From Nitrosomaritimum sp049414205 (GTDB lineage: Archaea; Thermoproteota; Nitrososphaeria; Nitrososphaerales; Nitrosopumilaceae), in the NCBI GenBank assembly GCA_049414205.1, contig JBMSGE010000001.1, positions 1 to 64,000 of the forward strand: 64,000 bases of DNA. Direction: 5' to 3'. A model generated the notes under the pieces. The model searched no databases. It saw nothing but the letters and a program-made list of their open reading frames with translations, and was not told the origin of the DNA. A program made the translations under genes and the position numbers. Below, piece after piece: positions 17,525-26,477 of the stretch (its first letter is position 1; each line of letters opens with the position of its first letter).

Positions 17525-18086
17525 TTTTATTTTCTCCTTGTTTTTTTGAAATCTCTACTAATGATGGTCTAATAACCCTATTACGAGAAATATATCCCTT
17601 CCTGATTTCTTTGACAATGGTTCCATCGTCAAGTTTAGGGTCGTCTATAATCGAGATTGCCTCGTGTAGATTTGGATCGAAAATCTCTCCTATAGCTTCG
17701 ATTGGTAAAACATTATTTGTTGAAAGTAAAGAATTCATGTTTTTTAAGATAGAATCTAATCCTTTTGTATTTTCTTCATTTACTGAAAGAACTTCTTTTG
17801 CACGTATAAAATCATCATAAATTTTAAGAAATTCCAACATTAGTTGGGAAATTTTGTTATTTACTCCTGTTTCAATTTCGGATTGTGTTTTTTTGCTTAA
17901 ATTCTGAAAATCTGCCATAACATGTTTTAATTTATTTTCTAAATCTTGAGATTTCTGTTTTTCTTCTTCAAGTGAATTTTTTAAAATTTCTAAAGAAACT
18001 GCCTCTTCATTACTATCCTTTTCACTGTTATCTGTACTATCAGTTATTACAGTGACAGGGATTTCAGAATCATCTTCATTAGACAT
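17517..18086 (-). CDS. grpE: Nucleotide exchange factor GrpE
   Basis: DnaK nucleotide exchange factor, 189 residues from ATG 18086. A GTG three codons further upstream (18095) is also open, but AGTATAAATT at 18111-18120 lies about 26-30 bases before the ATG, which favours it. An acidic N-terminus is followed by a long coiled-coil (EEEKQKSQDLENKLKHVMADFQ) and the C-terminal beta domain with NLHEAISIIDD, KEIRKGYISRNRVIRP. It overlaps dnaK by eight bases. Confidence 0.92.
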   Translation of the reverse strand: MSNEDDSEIPVTVITDSTDNSEKDSNEEAVSLEILKNSLEEEKQKSQDLENKLKHVMADFQNLSKKTQSEIETGVNNKISQLMLEFLKIYDDFIRAKEVLSVNEENTKGLDSILKNMNSLLSTNNVLPIEAIGEIFDPNLHEAISIIDDPKLDDGTIVKEIRKGYISRNRVIRPSLVEISKKQGENKND

Positions 18087-18121
18087 TTCAACCACAGTAA
18101 TTGATAAGCTAATTTATACTC

Positions 18122-19261
18122 TTATTGGATGGTTTCGCATAAAGGATTTGCTTTTACAATAATAAGACTAGAATCTTTTTTGTTTTTTTCTATATTTTCA
18201 AAATCAGATTTGGAGCATGCAACAACTATTGTTGTTTTGTCACTATGAAAGAGATCTAAATGAGGATCTTCATAAGCTTCAACATCTCCAATATAATCAC
18301 GTAATCTTGAGGTTAGATTTTGTAACATCTCTATTTTATCACCTCGCATAGAGTGTTGATCAAGGGTCCAAGATATTGCAATCTTAGTTCTACTTGCTTT
18401 AAGATCATTTTTCTTTAAAGTGGCACGAATTTCATCGATTAGTCGTTTTATGTACCCATCAATTCCTTTGACACTTCCGTTGATAAGATACATCAAGGTA
18501 TTTGCTCCTTCAAAGGAAGATCCTAATGACTTAAGATCATATAATCCTGTAACCATATCATCAAGAAAAATTTCTTGAAAGTCATCTGAAGAAAGATCAT
18601 TTTTTGTAATATCATCTTGTGCATACTTACAAACCTCTAGTATACTGCAAAGACTAGAAAATCTAGATAGAACATTGATTGCATGAAAATGTTCAGATGA
18701 GGAAATCGCAACAAATCTTTTCTCTTTTTTTCCTGTGGATAGAAGTTCTGAGAGTTTGGTATCTTCCTTTCCGTTAAAGGAGCCTATTGTTTTTGGTTGT
18801 TGACTTTGGTCTTCTAATGGATAGTAAAAATACGAAATCTGTTTTCCGATTTCTAATCCCGTTACATGCTCTAATAATGAAATATTTTCGTTATTCCCAC
18901 CAAATCCAGTTGGAAGAGTATAGACTACGGAACTGTTTTTCTTTAACGAATTAGTTGCATCTTTGAATTTTGAGTGAATTTCCGTTTTGATATCTTGTCC
19001 AGTTTTTCTAATTCTTGGTGTAAAGAATAGGTATTGAGCTTTGGAAATGGCTACATCGATTGGTTCCATAGCCAATAGAGGTTCATCTTCCTTCAAAGAA
19101 GTAACATTTGGATAGATTTTTGCAATTTCCGCTTTTAGTGATATGGCAGAAGGATTTGATTCATCAATTATGTATACATCCGCACCTTTCATGGCCATTT
19201 GACATGCTATTGCATATCCTTCAGTACTCAGTCCATAAACGACAATCTTTGTTACAGCCAT
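18122..19261 (-). CDS. UDP-sugar dehydrogenase-like protein with degenerate active site
   Basis: Three-domain protein of 379 residues resembling UDP-glucose/GDP-mannose dehydrogenases. The N-terminal Rossmann strand IVVYGLSTEGYAIA has Ser-Thr where GLGYVG is expected. The helical central domain contains LGSSFEGANT where the family has the catalytic GGSCFPKD. The C-terminal domain is the UDPG_MGDH type (SRTKIAISWTLDQHSMRG). The catalytic Cys seems to be absent, so it may be a binding protein or pseudoenzyme. It lies 35 bases upstream of grpE on the same strand, but grpE has its own TATA box. Fold assignment is an inference from motif order. Confidence 0.6.
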   Translation of the reverse strand: MAVTKIVVYGLSTEGYAIACQMAMKGADVYIIDESNPSAISLKAEIAKIYPNVTSLKEDEPLLAMEPIDVAISKAQYLFFTPRIRKTGQDIKTEIHSKFKDATNSLKKNSSVVYTLPTGFGGNNENISLLEHVTGLEIGKQISYFYYPLEDQSQQPKTIGSFNGKEDTKLSELLSTGKKEKRFVAISSSEHFHAINVLSRFSSLCSILEVCKYAQDDITKNDLSSDDFQEIFLDDMVTGLYDLKSLGSSFEGANTLMYLINGSVKGIDGYIKRLIDEIRATLKKNDLKASRTKIAISWTLDQHSMRGDKIEMLQNLTSRLRDYIGDVEAYEDPHLDLFHSDKTTIVVACSKSDFENIEKNKKDSSLIIVKANPLCETIQ

Positions 19262-19368
19262 TATGATGGAGCTACGTAGTGCGCTAAGAAAAACTTATTG
19301 TATTTAGAAAAAGAAAAGCCTTGGAATAACACTTTAAAGTAAATTGAACATCAAATTTCTTTATCAGA

Positions 19369-19441
19369 AGCCCGGTAGTGTAGCGGTCAAGCATAGGGGC
19401 CTTTGGAGCCCTTGACCCCAGTTCGAGTCTGGGCCGGGCTA
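19369..19441 (+). tRNA. tRNA-Gln (anticodon TTG)
   Basis: Acceptor AGCCCGG pairs with CCGGGCT. The anticodon arm GGGGC-CTTTGGA-GCCCT gives TTG, and the T arm is CCCAG-TTCGAGT-CTGGG. The discriminator base is A. No intron and no encoded CCA. This is the tRNA that GatDE amidates. Confidence 0.95.
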
Positions 19442-19453
19442 CTGTTTAATTTG

Positions 19454-20215
19454 TTAAAAATCTAATTTTGTAAGAAGTTTTGTGGCAATTACAAATAGTA
19501 CTGTAGCAATTACAGCAAGAATTCCCATTTCTATTAAAACAAATTCAGAAATATTTCCAAAAATTCCAGCTCGTATAATGTCTACCAGATAAGTGAGTGG
19601 GTTTAGGTAAAATGCTGTTTTTAGAGGTTCTGGTGCTCCTTCCGCGGGATAAAAAGCTGTACTTACAAAAGCAAAGAAAAGAAATGCAGTGTTAAGAATT
19701 ACATTGAATCCTTCACTTGATCTTAATTTAGTTGCAATAATTGATGCCAATGACCCAAATAAAACAGAACCTGTAATTGCTGCAAACACTATCAGCGGTA
19801 TAGTCAATAAAGAAAAATCAATAGAATCAAAAAAAACTGGGTAGCCAATAAGCGCGATAAGTGATGCACTTACTAAACCAATTATTCCTATTGTGCAAAT
19901 GTTACTCAAAATATAATTTGCTCGTGTAAACGGTCCAGACATAATTTGTTCAAACATCCCATATTTTCTATCATTCCAAATTATGATACCAGAGACTAGA
20001 GTACTATTCATAATGTTAAAACCAATCATACCAGATGCTAAAAATGCAGGATATGCTAATTCTTTAGCTCCAAATGGTACTTCACGAATTAGAGATGTGT
20101 ATGCAAATCCTGCGATAAATATGTAGATTATAGGAAAAATTATCTGCCATAACAGGAATGCTGGATTAATAGAGATTGTTAAATTTCTATTTACAAGTCT
20201 AATTATTGGATACAT
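19454..20215 (-). CDS. ABC-2 type transporter permease
   Basis: Membrane permease of 253 residues with six hydrophobic segments. It has the ABC-2 family character: SGMIGFNIMNSTLVSGI, then NDRKYGMFEQIMSGPFTRANYILSN, and LNPLTYLVDIIRAGIFG near the end. It is the partner of the ATPase gene upstream, which it overlaps by 17 bases. Such pairs (DrrAB/NodIJ-like) export hydrophobic compounds or cell-envelope precursors. The substrate cannot be told from sequence. Confidence 0.92.
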   Translation of the reverse strand: MYPIIRLVNRNLTISINPAFLLWQIIFPIIYIFIAGFAYTSLIREVPFGAKELAYPAFLASGMIGFNIMNSTLVSGIIIWNDRKYGMFEQIMSGPFTRANYILSNICTIGIIGLVSASLIALIGYPVFFDSIDFSLLTIPLIVFAAITGSVLFGSLASIIATKLRSSEGFNVILNTAFLFFAFVSTAFYPAEGAPEPLKTAFYLNPLTYLVDIIRAGIFGNISEFVLIEMGILAVIATVLFVIATKLLTKLDF

Positions 20216-21137
20216 TTTCCTCTACCATTTTTAAGAAAATTTCTTCAAGATTTGTGGGAACTGCTGAAAGATCATCTATTTCAATTTCGTTATCATTTAA
20301 AATTTTTAAAATTTTCATTAACGCAATTTCCGATTGTTCTGATTGTATTGTGATATTTGTTCCAGTATGAAAATCAATTTTACAATCTGAAATATCTGCA
20401 AGGAGTTTTGTAACTTCCTGATGATTTTTTAGTAAATGAATTTTTATTGTTTTGTCTTTACCAAATCTATTTTTTAATGCATCCGGGGTATCTATAGCAA
20501 GAATTTTGCCTTTGTCAATAATCGCTATTTCATCGCAAAGATATTCGGCCTCAGTTAAAATGTGAGTTGTAAAGAATATAGTTAATCCTGATGTTACTTT
20601 GTTTCTTAAATAATCAAGAAGCTTTCTTCGGGCACTAGGATCTAATCCAACAGTTGGTTCATCCAAAAATAATAGATCCATATCATGCATAAATTCTCGG
20701 GCAACCTGGACTCGTCTTCGTTGTCCAATGGATAAATCCTCATTTCTTTTTTTGCGAATTTCGACTAGATCAAAATCCTCAAGTAGTTTTTCCATCCTAA
20801 TTTTACGCTCATTTTTGGGAACATTCCACATCATTCCATATTTTTCAAGTGATTTTTCAACTGTTAATGTGGGTTCATAACTAGGTTGTTGTAAAACGAC
20901 TCCAATTTTGTGTCGAACTCTTAAGGGATTTTTTATAGCATCTATACCTAAAATATCCAATGATCCTCCTGAGGGTTGAATTAGAGTAGTGAGAAGTTTA
21001 ATTGTTGTAGATTTTCCTGCTCCATTTGGTCCTAAAAAACCAAATACTTGTCCTCTTTTCACAGACATTGTAATGTCGTCTACTGCCTTGACAGATCCAT
21101 AATTCTTAGTTAATTTATTAACAATGATACAAGACAT
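20199..21137 (-). CDS. ABC transporter ATP-binding protein (DrrA-like)
   Basis: ATPase of 312 residues. Walker A is GPNGAGKST near residue 39, the Q loop VVLQQPSY, the signature LSIGQRRRVQVA (a variant of LSGGQ), Walker B LLFLDEPTVGLDP and the H loop FFTTHILTEAE. An extra C-terminal domain of about 90 residues follows, as in DrrA/CcmA-type exporters. It is the first gene of a two-gene operon with the permease. Confidence 0.95.
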   Translation of the reverse strand: MSCIIVNKLTKNYGSVKAVDDITMSVKRGQVFGFLGPNGAGKSTTIKLLTTLIQPSGGSLDILGIDAIKNPLRVRHKIGVVLQQPSYEPTLTVEKSLEKYGMMWNVPKNERKIRMEKLLEDFDLVEIRKKRNEDLSIGQRRRVQVAREFMHDMDLLFLDEPTVGLDPSARRKLLDYLRNKVTSGLTIFFTTHILTEAEYLCDEIAIIDKGKILAIDTPDALKNRFGKDKTIKIHLLKNHQEVTKLLADISDCKIDFHTGTNITIQSEQSEIALMKILKILNDNEIEIDDLSAVPTNLEEIFLKMVEENVSNN

Positions 21138-21210
21138 GACCCAATTCCGATCTTCTTACTAATTTAGTTAATGAAATTTTTATTAATAGACCCTGTTTAC
21201 AAACATTGAA

Positions 21211-22608
21211 TTGTCTGAATTTGAAACTCTTCTAAATAAACTCCTTGAACAAAAACCTGAATTAAATAAATCTGATATTGAAGAAATGATAAAGCAAAAA
21301 AAAGAGAAAATAGGTGCTGGTTATTTAACTGATCAAGGAGCCATTTTCTTAATTGCGTCTGATTTTGGAATTTCTTTATCAGAACCTCTAAAAACTGAGA
21401 TGGGATTAAAGGATCTTTATGCAGGTGCAAAAGAAATTTCTCTTGAAACCAGAGTTCTTAACATGTCACCAGCCAAACAATTTTCTAGAAAAGATGGATC
21501 TTCTTTCTTTCTAAGAAGTATGACAGTATATGATAATAATTCTACAGCTAGTGTGAAACTTTGGGACGAAAAAGCGAATTTGCCTGGAATTGAAAATATC
21601 AAACCAGGAGATTTGATAAAAATTATCAAAGCATATGTAAAATCAGATCTTAATGGAGATCCTACAATTAACATTGGATCCGGAGCCAATTTACAAACTG
21701 TACAAAATGATAGTGATATTCCAAATATAGACAACATTACAAAAGATGTGAGTGAATTACAGGAAGGTCAAAAAGATCTTGTAGTATCAGGCGTAATTGA
21801 TGGAATGATATCAGGAATGGAATTCACAAATTCTCGAGGCCAACCTGGCAAAGCCCTTAGAATGAGACTAAAAGGAAAAGATGGAAATTCTATGAGAGTT
21901 GTTTTGTGGGGACAGGATGAATCTGTTATTCCAAATATGATTTCTCAGGATGCTAAAGTAAGACTGCTAGGTGTAAAAGTTAGATCTGGAAATCAAGGAA
22001 TGGAAATTCATGGTAACGAATCAACAATAATTGAAATTGAAGGAGGAAAAGAAGCAGAACCTATCATTGCACGAATTCTCTCAATATCTACTAATGATAA
22101 TGGAAACAAAATGATACTTGGTGTTGACAAAGATAAAAAATTATTTAACATAAGTGATTTCTCAAACTCTACAAATATTTTCAGTGAGGGAGATGTTATA
22201 GAATTAATGCCATCAAAAGCTTATGGTAATTCTATTACGTTAGATGATAATTCTTTTGTCAGAAAACTAGATGATGACGGAAAAATTCTTTCATTATCCA
22301 AAATTAGAACAAAAATTAACGATGTTAAAGTTGATGGAAATTATTGCATTGAAGCTATAGTTTTGAAAGTTCCTGAAAGAAGAGAGGTTCAAACAAAAAC
22401 TGGTGAATCTATAACATTATCTGAGATGTTCGTTGAAGATGATACTGGTCAAATTTGGGTTAAAGGGTGGAGAAATCAAGCTCGATTAATTGAAACTTGT
22501 GAAATAGGAGAGATCATTTCAATAACTGGCCTAAATGCTAGGTCTGGGTTAGAAGGAAGAATAGATTTGTTTTTGACTGCATTTTCTAAAATTACCAAGA
22601 AAAATTAA
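21211..22608 (+). CDS. RPA-like single-stranded DNA-binding protein
   Basis: Large-subunit replication protein A homologue, 465 residues, with at least three OB folds: residues about 80-170 (ETRVLNMSPAKQFSRKDG, VKLWDEKA), 185-275 (VSGVIDGMISGMEFTNSRG, RVVLWGQDES) and 375-460 (EAIVLKVPERREV, GQIWVKGWRNQA). An N-terminal helical segment precedes them. No zinc finger is visible. It protects ssDNA in replication and repair. The start is TTG 21211, with TTTTATTAATA about 25-30 bases upstream. The 3' end overlaps the convergent helicase gene by four bases. Confidence 0.88.
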   Translation: MSEFETLLNKLLEQKPELNKSDIEEMIKQKKEKIGAGYLTDQGAIFLIASDFGISLSEPLKTEMGLKDLYAGAKEISLETRVLNMSPAKQFSRKDGSSFFLRSMTVYDNNSTASVKLWDEKANLPGIENIKPGDLIKIIKAYVKSDLNGDPTINIGSGANLQTVQNDSDIPNIDNITKDVSELQEGQKDLVVSGVIDGMISGMEFTNSRGQPGKALRMRLKGKDGNSMRVVLWGQDESVIPNMISQDAKVRLLGVKVRSGNQGMEIHGNESTIIEIEGGKEAEPIIARILSISTNDNGNKMILGVDKDKKLFNISDFSNSTNIFSEGDVIELMPSKAYGNSITLDDNSFVRKLDDDGKILSLSKIRTKINDVKVDGNYCIEAIVLKVPERREVQTKTGESITLSEMFVEDDTGQIWVKGWRNQARLIETCEIGEIISITGLNARSGLEGRIDLFLTAFSKITKKN

Positions 22609-25310
22609 GAGTCCCAGAATCCTCTAGTCACAACATATTGCCTTTCAGCTTCATAGATCTGTTTGAAAATTATTTCTTCATCAACCATATTTCGTAGAAT
22701 ACGTGCTCCAGTGTCTGCCCCAACACCATAACCAGAAAGAACAACAATGGCTAGTTTTCCAAAATTTTCAATCAAAGAAGCCACTTTCCAGGCTCGATTG
22801 AACTTCTTTTTTTCTTCTACAGACAGTTTTTTTCCATCATGTTTCTTTCGAATGATTTTTGGAAGATCATAATCAGAATAAAAGGTTGCAGTGATTTGCC
22901 TTGATTTGCAATAAGGACAAACCAATGATTTTACTTCGTTGGTTTCCATTACACGTTCCCAATTTCCGCATCTTGCACAAACTAACCGATGTTTGGTTTT
23001 AGATAGTCTGGCTTTGACTAGATCAAGAATTCCTTTGTCAAGATTAACTGGTGAAGAATAGTATTTTGTGGTATGATCAAGAATTGGCTCTGCCAGTTTA
23101 GAGAATTGATCAACTTCTATCCATTTTACGGAAATAAGATTTTCACGTATTTTTTTTAAAATTTTATCAGTATTTGGTAGATCATATTTATCATGAAATA
23201 ATTCTCTTAGAGCTTCTTTGACAAGTGCTGTTTTTGAATATCTTTCATATAAAAATCGGGCAGATTTTTTTTCATAGATTGCTCCTCTTCTTACAACTCC
23301 AAATTTTTTAGCAACACACCAAGTTCTCCAGTTTACATTATGTGTTCCCTTTAAAGAAGCTGAAACCATTGATTGTAGATCATAATCATCTTTCAACACT
23401 TCAAGAAATAATTTTTCAGATATCCTAGATCTGGAAGATAAGACAATTCTATATCCATCAGAACGTGAGTCAACTAAAAATCCCAAAACAGATGATAACA
23501 TTGAAGAAAGAAGTGTAGAGAGTGTAGAATTTATTTTTGTTCCAAAACATGAATGTATTACTATAGATCCCTGAGATTTTGATGATTCAATTAACAAAAT
23601 ATTTTCATTTGGAACATCATCAAAATTTAATTTTTCAATAGCATGGTTAATTAATTTGAGGGAGCCATTTTTTACCTTAGTTCTAAAATTTCCCACTTTT
23701 TTTGCAGTTCTATAATCTATTGGAATACTTTCTCCTTCCCAATAAGGAACGGTTATTCCACCTCCTCTAAATGGTTCAACATTAACCGTGAAGGACTTCT
23801 CATCTACATTTAGAATTCTCCATTGTGAACCCTTCAGAACAAAAATATTCCCAGAATCCCCAAAATCACCCACAAATCTCTGATCAAGAGATCCGATGAT
23901 TTTTTTTCCTACACTATCAAAAACTTTGAATTTAAGAATGTCAGGAATTGTAGAAAGATTTTCAAAATAATATTTGAACGCTCCTCCCTTTTTCCTAAAA
24001 CTCATTTTTGTTCTATCAAAAAATACTAGATAGTTAGAATCAAGTAAATCTAAAACATCTATCAAATCTTCTAATGTTAAATTTCTAAATGGATATGCTT
24101 TGGTTAATGTCTTAAACGCAGAGTCTACGGAGATTTCTCCGAGTTGCATTGTCAACCCAACAAGATGATGTGCTAGTACATCAAGGGAACCTTCATGTAT
24201 TTTTTGGGGTTCTATAGAACCCTCTTTAATTCTCTCAAGAATTGCTTTGGTTTCAAATTCATCGTCAGCAGTATTTGTTATAATCAAACCTTTAGCTGAG
24301 GCATTCCTATTGTGCCTACTTCTTCCTATTCTTTGCACTAATTTTGAAACTTGTCTAGGAGAGCCGTAATGAATAACTAATTCGACAGAACCTATATCCA
24401 ATCCCAATTCTAGTGAGGAAGTACAAACTACAATTCCTCGTTTGCCTTCTCTTAAGGAATTTTCTGTATCTTCTCTAACTTCTTTTGATAAGGAACCATG
24501 ATGAAGCTCAATGTTAATAGAAGATTTTTCTTTCAAAATTGATGCCATAAATTCAGCTTCCCCGCGAGTATTGGTAAAAAGTAAAATGGGTGAATCTAAA
24601 TTCAAGTCTTTAACATATTCAATAATTTTTTCAGCAACATCTGAAATTGTACCCTCTACATATTTTACTTCAACATCATATTCTCTTACCGATGAGTCCC
24701 TAATTATTTCACATTTTCTTTTAGTCCCAACCACAAACTTTCCTGCTTCTTCAATATTTCCCACAGTAGCAGATAATCCGATTTTAGTTAAAGGAAATTT
24801 AGAATTTAATTGAAGTCTTTCAATACTTAATGATAGTTGGGATCCTCGTTCACTGCCAAGCAATTCATGTACTTCATCAACAACAATCCATTCAAGATCA
24901 GATAGAGCATTTAGCATTTTAATTTGAGTAAGCAAAATTACCAATGTTTCAGGAGTAGTAATTAGAATATCAGGAGGATTTTCCGTTATTTTTTTCCTTG
25001 CAGTCTGAGTAGTATCCCCATGTCTAATCTCAATGGAAAGATTACTGTTATGTGCGTATTTTGTGATTCTTCTAAATACATCTCGATTTAGAGCTCTTAG
25101 GGGAGTTATGTAAAGTACCTTAATTTTTCCCGGTTTTTTTGAATTTTTTACAATAGAGAAAATAGGAATAACGGAACACTCAGTTTTTCCAGAACCGGTA
25201 GGAGCTATAACTAAACAATCTTTTTTTTGTAATATTACAGGTGATGCTTTTTTTTGTATCTCTGTAAGAGTACTGAATCCAAAATTACTAAATAAAGAAT
25301 TAAGATTCAA
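22605..25310 (-). CDS. Lhr-type superfamily 2 ATP-dependent helicase
   Basis: Large DEAD/H-type helicase of 901 residues. Motifs in order: APTGSGKTE (Walker A), TPLRALNRD (Ia), TTPETL, VDEVHE (II), GLSATVGN (III), LLFTNTRGEAEF (IV), VCTSSLELGLDIG (V), QRIGRSRHNRNA (VI). The winged-helix and Lhr-specific beta domains follow, then a four-Cys zinc finger near residue 800 (CARCGNWE, CPYCKSRQ). Archaeal Lhr proteins act in DNA repair and at stalled forks. The start is TTG 25310, one base after the stop of a 39-residue membrane protein, suggesting coupled translation. Confidence 0.9.
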   Translation of the reverse strand: MNLNSLFSNFGFSTLTEIQKKASPVILQKKDCLVIAPTGSGKTECSVIPIFSIVKNSKKPGKIKVLYITPLRALNRDVFRRITKYAHNSNLSIEIRHGDTTQTARKKITENPPDILITTPETLVILLTQIKMLNALSDLEWIVVDEVHELLGSERGSQLSLSIERLQLNSKFPLTKIGLSATVGNIEEAGKFVVGTKRKCEIIRDSSVREYDVEVKYVEGTISDVAEKIIEYVKDLNLDSPILLFTNTRGEAEFMASILKEKSSINIELHHGSLSKEVREDTENSLREGKRGIVVCTSSLELGLDIGSVELVIHYGSPRQVSKLVQRIGRSRHNRNASAKGLIITNTADDEFETKAILERIKEGSIEPQKIHEGSLDVLAHHLVGLTMQLGEISVDSAFKTLTKAYPFRNLTLEDLIDVLDLLDSNYLVFFDRTKMSFRKKGGAFKYYFENLSTIPDILKFKVFDSVGKKIIGSLDQRFVGDFGDSGNIFVLKGSQWRILNVDEKSFTVNVEPFRGGGITVPYWEGESIPIDYRTAKKVGNFRTKVKNGSLKLINHAIEKLNFDDVPNENILLIESSKSQGSIVIHSCFGTKINSTLSTLLSSMLSSVLGFLVDSRSDGYRIVLSSRSRISEKLFLEVLKDDYDLQSMVSASLKGTHNVNWRTWCVAKKFGVVRRGAIYEKKSARFLYERYSKTALVKEALRELFHDKYDLPNTDKILKKIRENLISVKWIEVDQFSKLAEPILDHTTKYYSSPVNLDKGILDLVKARLSKTKHRLVCARCGNWERVMETNEVKSLVCPYCKSRQITATFYSDYDLPKIIRKKHDGKKLSVEEKKKFNRAWKVASLIENFGKLAIVVLSGYGVGADTGARILRNMVDEEIIFKQIYEAERQYVVTRGFWDS

Positions 25311-25311
25311 G

Positions 25312-25431
25312 TCAAGAGTTGGATTCTTCGATGGACTTTGATTGTAGTTTTTCGTAAAACATTACTCCCACTAATCCAAGGACAAATAAAGTCACAGTTA
25401 TTGCTGGAATAGCATCAAAAATCCCTGCCAT
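25312..25431 (-). CDS. Single-span membrane microprotein (39 aa)
   Basis: Very short ORF starting MAGIFDAIPAI, with one hydrophobic stretch of about 20 residues (ITVTLFVLGLVGVMFY) and a charged C-terminal tail ending in KSIEESNS. The TGA stop is separated by one base from the TTG start of the Lhr-like helicase, and the ORF fills the gap after the RadA-like gene. Codon use and a clean membrane segment suggest a real gene. Function unknown. Confidence 0.6.
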   Translation of the reverse strand: MAGIFDAIPAITVTLFVLGLVGVMFYEKLQSKSIEESNS

Positions 25432-25453
25432 ATTTTATGTATGACAGGGATCA

Positions 25454-26110
25454 TTAAAAATCTTCATTATCAGATAATCCCGAACTACCTATAACGTAAC
25501 TGAATGATTCGTGATTTAAAAGCCAATTTACATCTCCATGATATTTTGATGAATTTTTAGAGAGTTTAATTTTGATATGAGTATAGAGATCTATTGCTTT
25601 CCTCATATTTTCTACTTCTTTGTCTCCCATATTTCTGATCATATTTGTAATCACTATTGGAATTTTGTTGGTAATTGCAATCAAAGATAAATCATGTAAA
25701 TGTCTCATAAACAAGGAATTCTTTTCAGAAATAGAATCTTCTGTTTTGTATTCGTAAGAAAATAAATCTGTGATGTTATCAATTACAATTAGAGAAAATT
25801 TTTCAAGATCAGTATTCTTAATAGAATTAATTTGCTCAGATGTATTTCTGATTCTAGAAATTGTAATTTTGTCTAAGATATTAAGATCCAAATTTTGATG
25901 TTTTTGTATCTCAAGAATTCGTTCTGGTCTGAAGCCTCCAGTAGTATCTAAAAAAAGAACATTTCCTTTATTTTTTATCGAATTAATGCATATTTGTAAA
26001 ATTAATTGTGTTTTTCCTGTCCCATTGGCACCGTAAATATCTGTGATCGCACATGATGGAATCCCACCATTTAGAATTTCATCTAATTTTTTCAAACCGG
26101 TAGAAATCAT
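25454..26110 (-). CDS. RecA/RadA-superfamily ATPase (RadB/aRadC-like)
   Basis: Single-domain recombinase paralogue, 218 residues. Walker A GANGTGKTQ near residue 29, Walker B LIVIDNITDLF, and a terminal core strand with IVITNMIR. It lacks the helix-hairpin-helix N-terminal domain of true RadA, as do RadB and the aRadC paralogues, which assist RadA. Which paralogue group it belongs to needs a tree. It lies upstream of the microprotein and Lhr genes, making a DNA-repair flavoured group, and is divergent from the LSm gene. Confidence 0.82.
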   Translation of the reverse strand: MISTGLKKLDEILNGGIPSCAITDIYGANGTGKTQLILQICINSIKNKGNVLFLDTTGGFRPERILEIQKHQNLDLNILDKITISRIRNTSEQINSIKNTDLEKFSLIVIDNITDLFSYEYKTEDSISEKNSLFMRHLHDLSLIAITNKIPIVITNMIRNMGDKEVENMRKAIDLYTHIKIKLSKNSSKYHGDVNWLLNHESFSYVIGSSGLSDNEDF

Positions 26111-26219
26111 TTATTTAATTATAGAAAAACAAGGAAAAAATTTAAGGAATTTCATAAATTCGCAAAGAGGCAAGGCTTTTATTCAAGAAAACAACGATGC
26201 CAAATTAAGTGAATAATTA

Positions 26220-26462
26220 GTGTCACAAAATAGCGCAAAAAGACCATTAACAATGCTTCAAAAAAGCACAAAAAAGAAAGTTACCGTAAGACTGAAAAAC
26301 GAAGTAGAGTATAAAGGAAAAATGGATAATGTAGATTCGTATATGAATTTGATTATGACTGATGCAGAAGAACTACATGACGAGAAAGTAATTGCAAATT
26401 ATGGTAGAGTAATAGTCAGAGGCAATAATGTACTCTTCATCAAAATTGAAAACGAACTCTAA
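26220..26462 (+). CDS. LSm/Sm-like RNA-binding protein
   Basis: Ring-forming RNA-binding protein of 80 residues. Sm1 motif: KVTVRLKNEVEYKGKMDNVDS with YMNLIM. Sm2 motif: GRVIVRGNNVLFI. Archaeal LSm rings bind U-rich RNA and take part in RNA processing. The start is GTG 26220. The next gene, metK, begins 15 bases after the stop. Confidence 0.95.
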   Translation: MSQNSAKRPLTMLQKSTKKKVTVRLKNEVEYKGKMDNVDSYMNLIMTDAEELHDEKVIANYGRVIVRGNNVLFIKIENEL

Positions 26463-26477
26463 GATCTAGTGGTTCCT

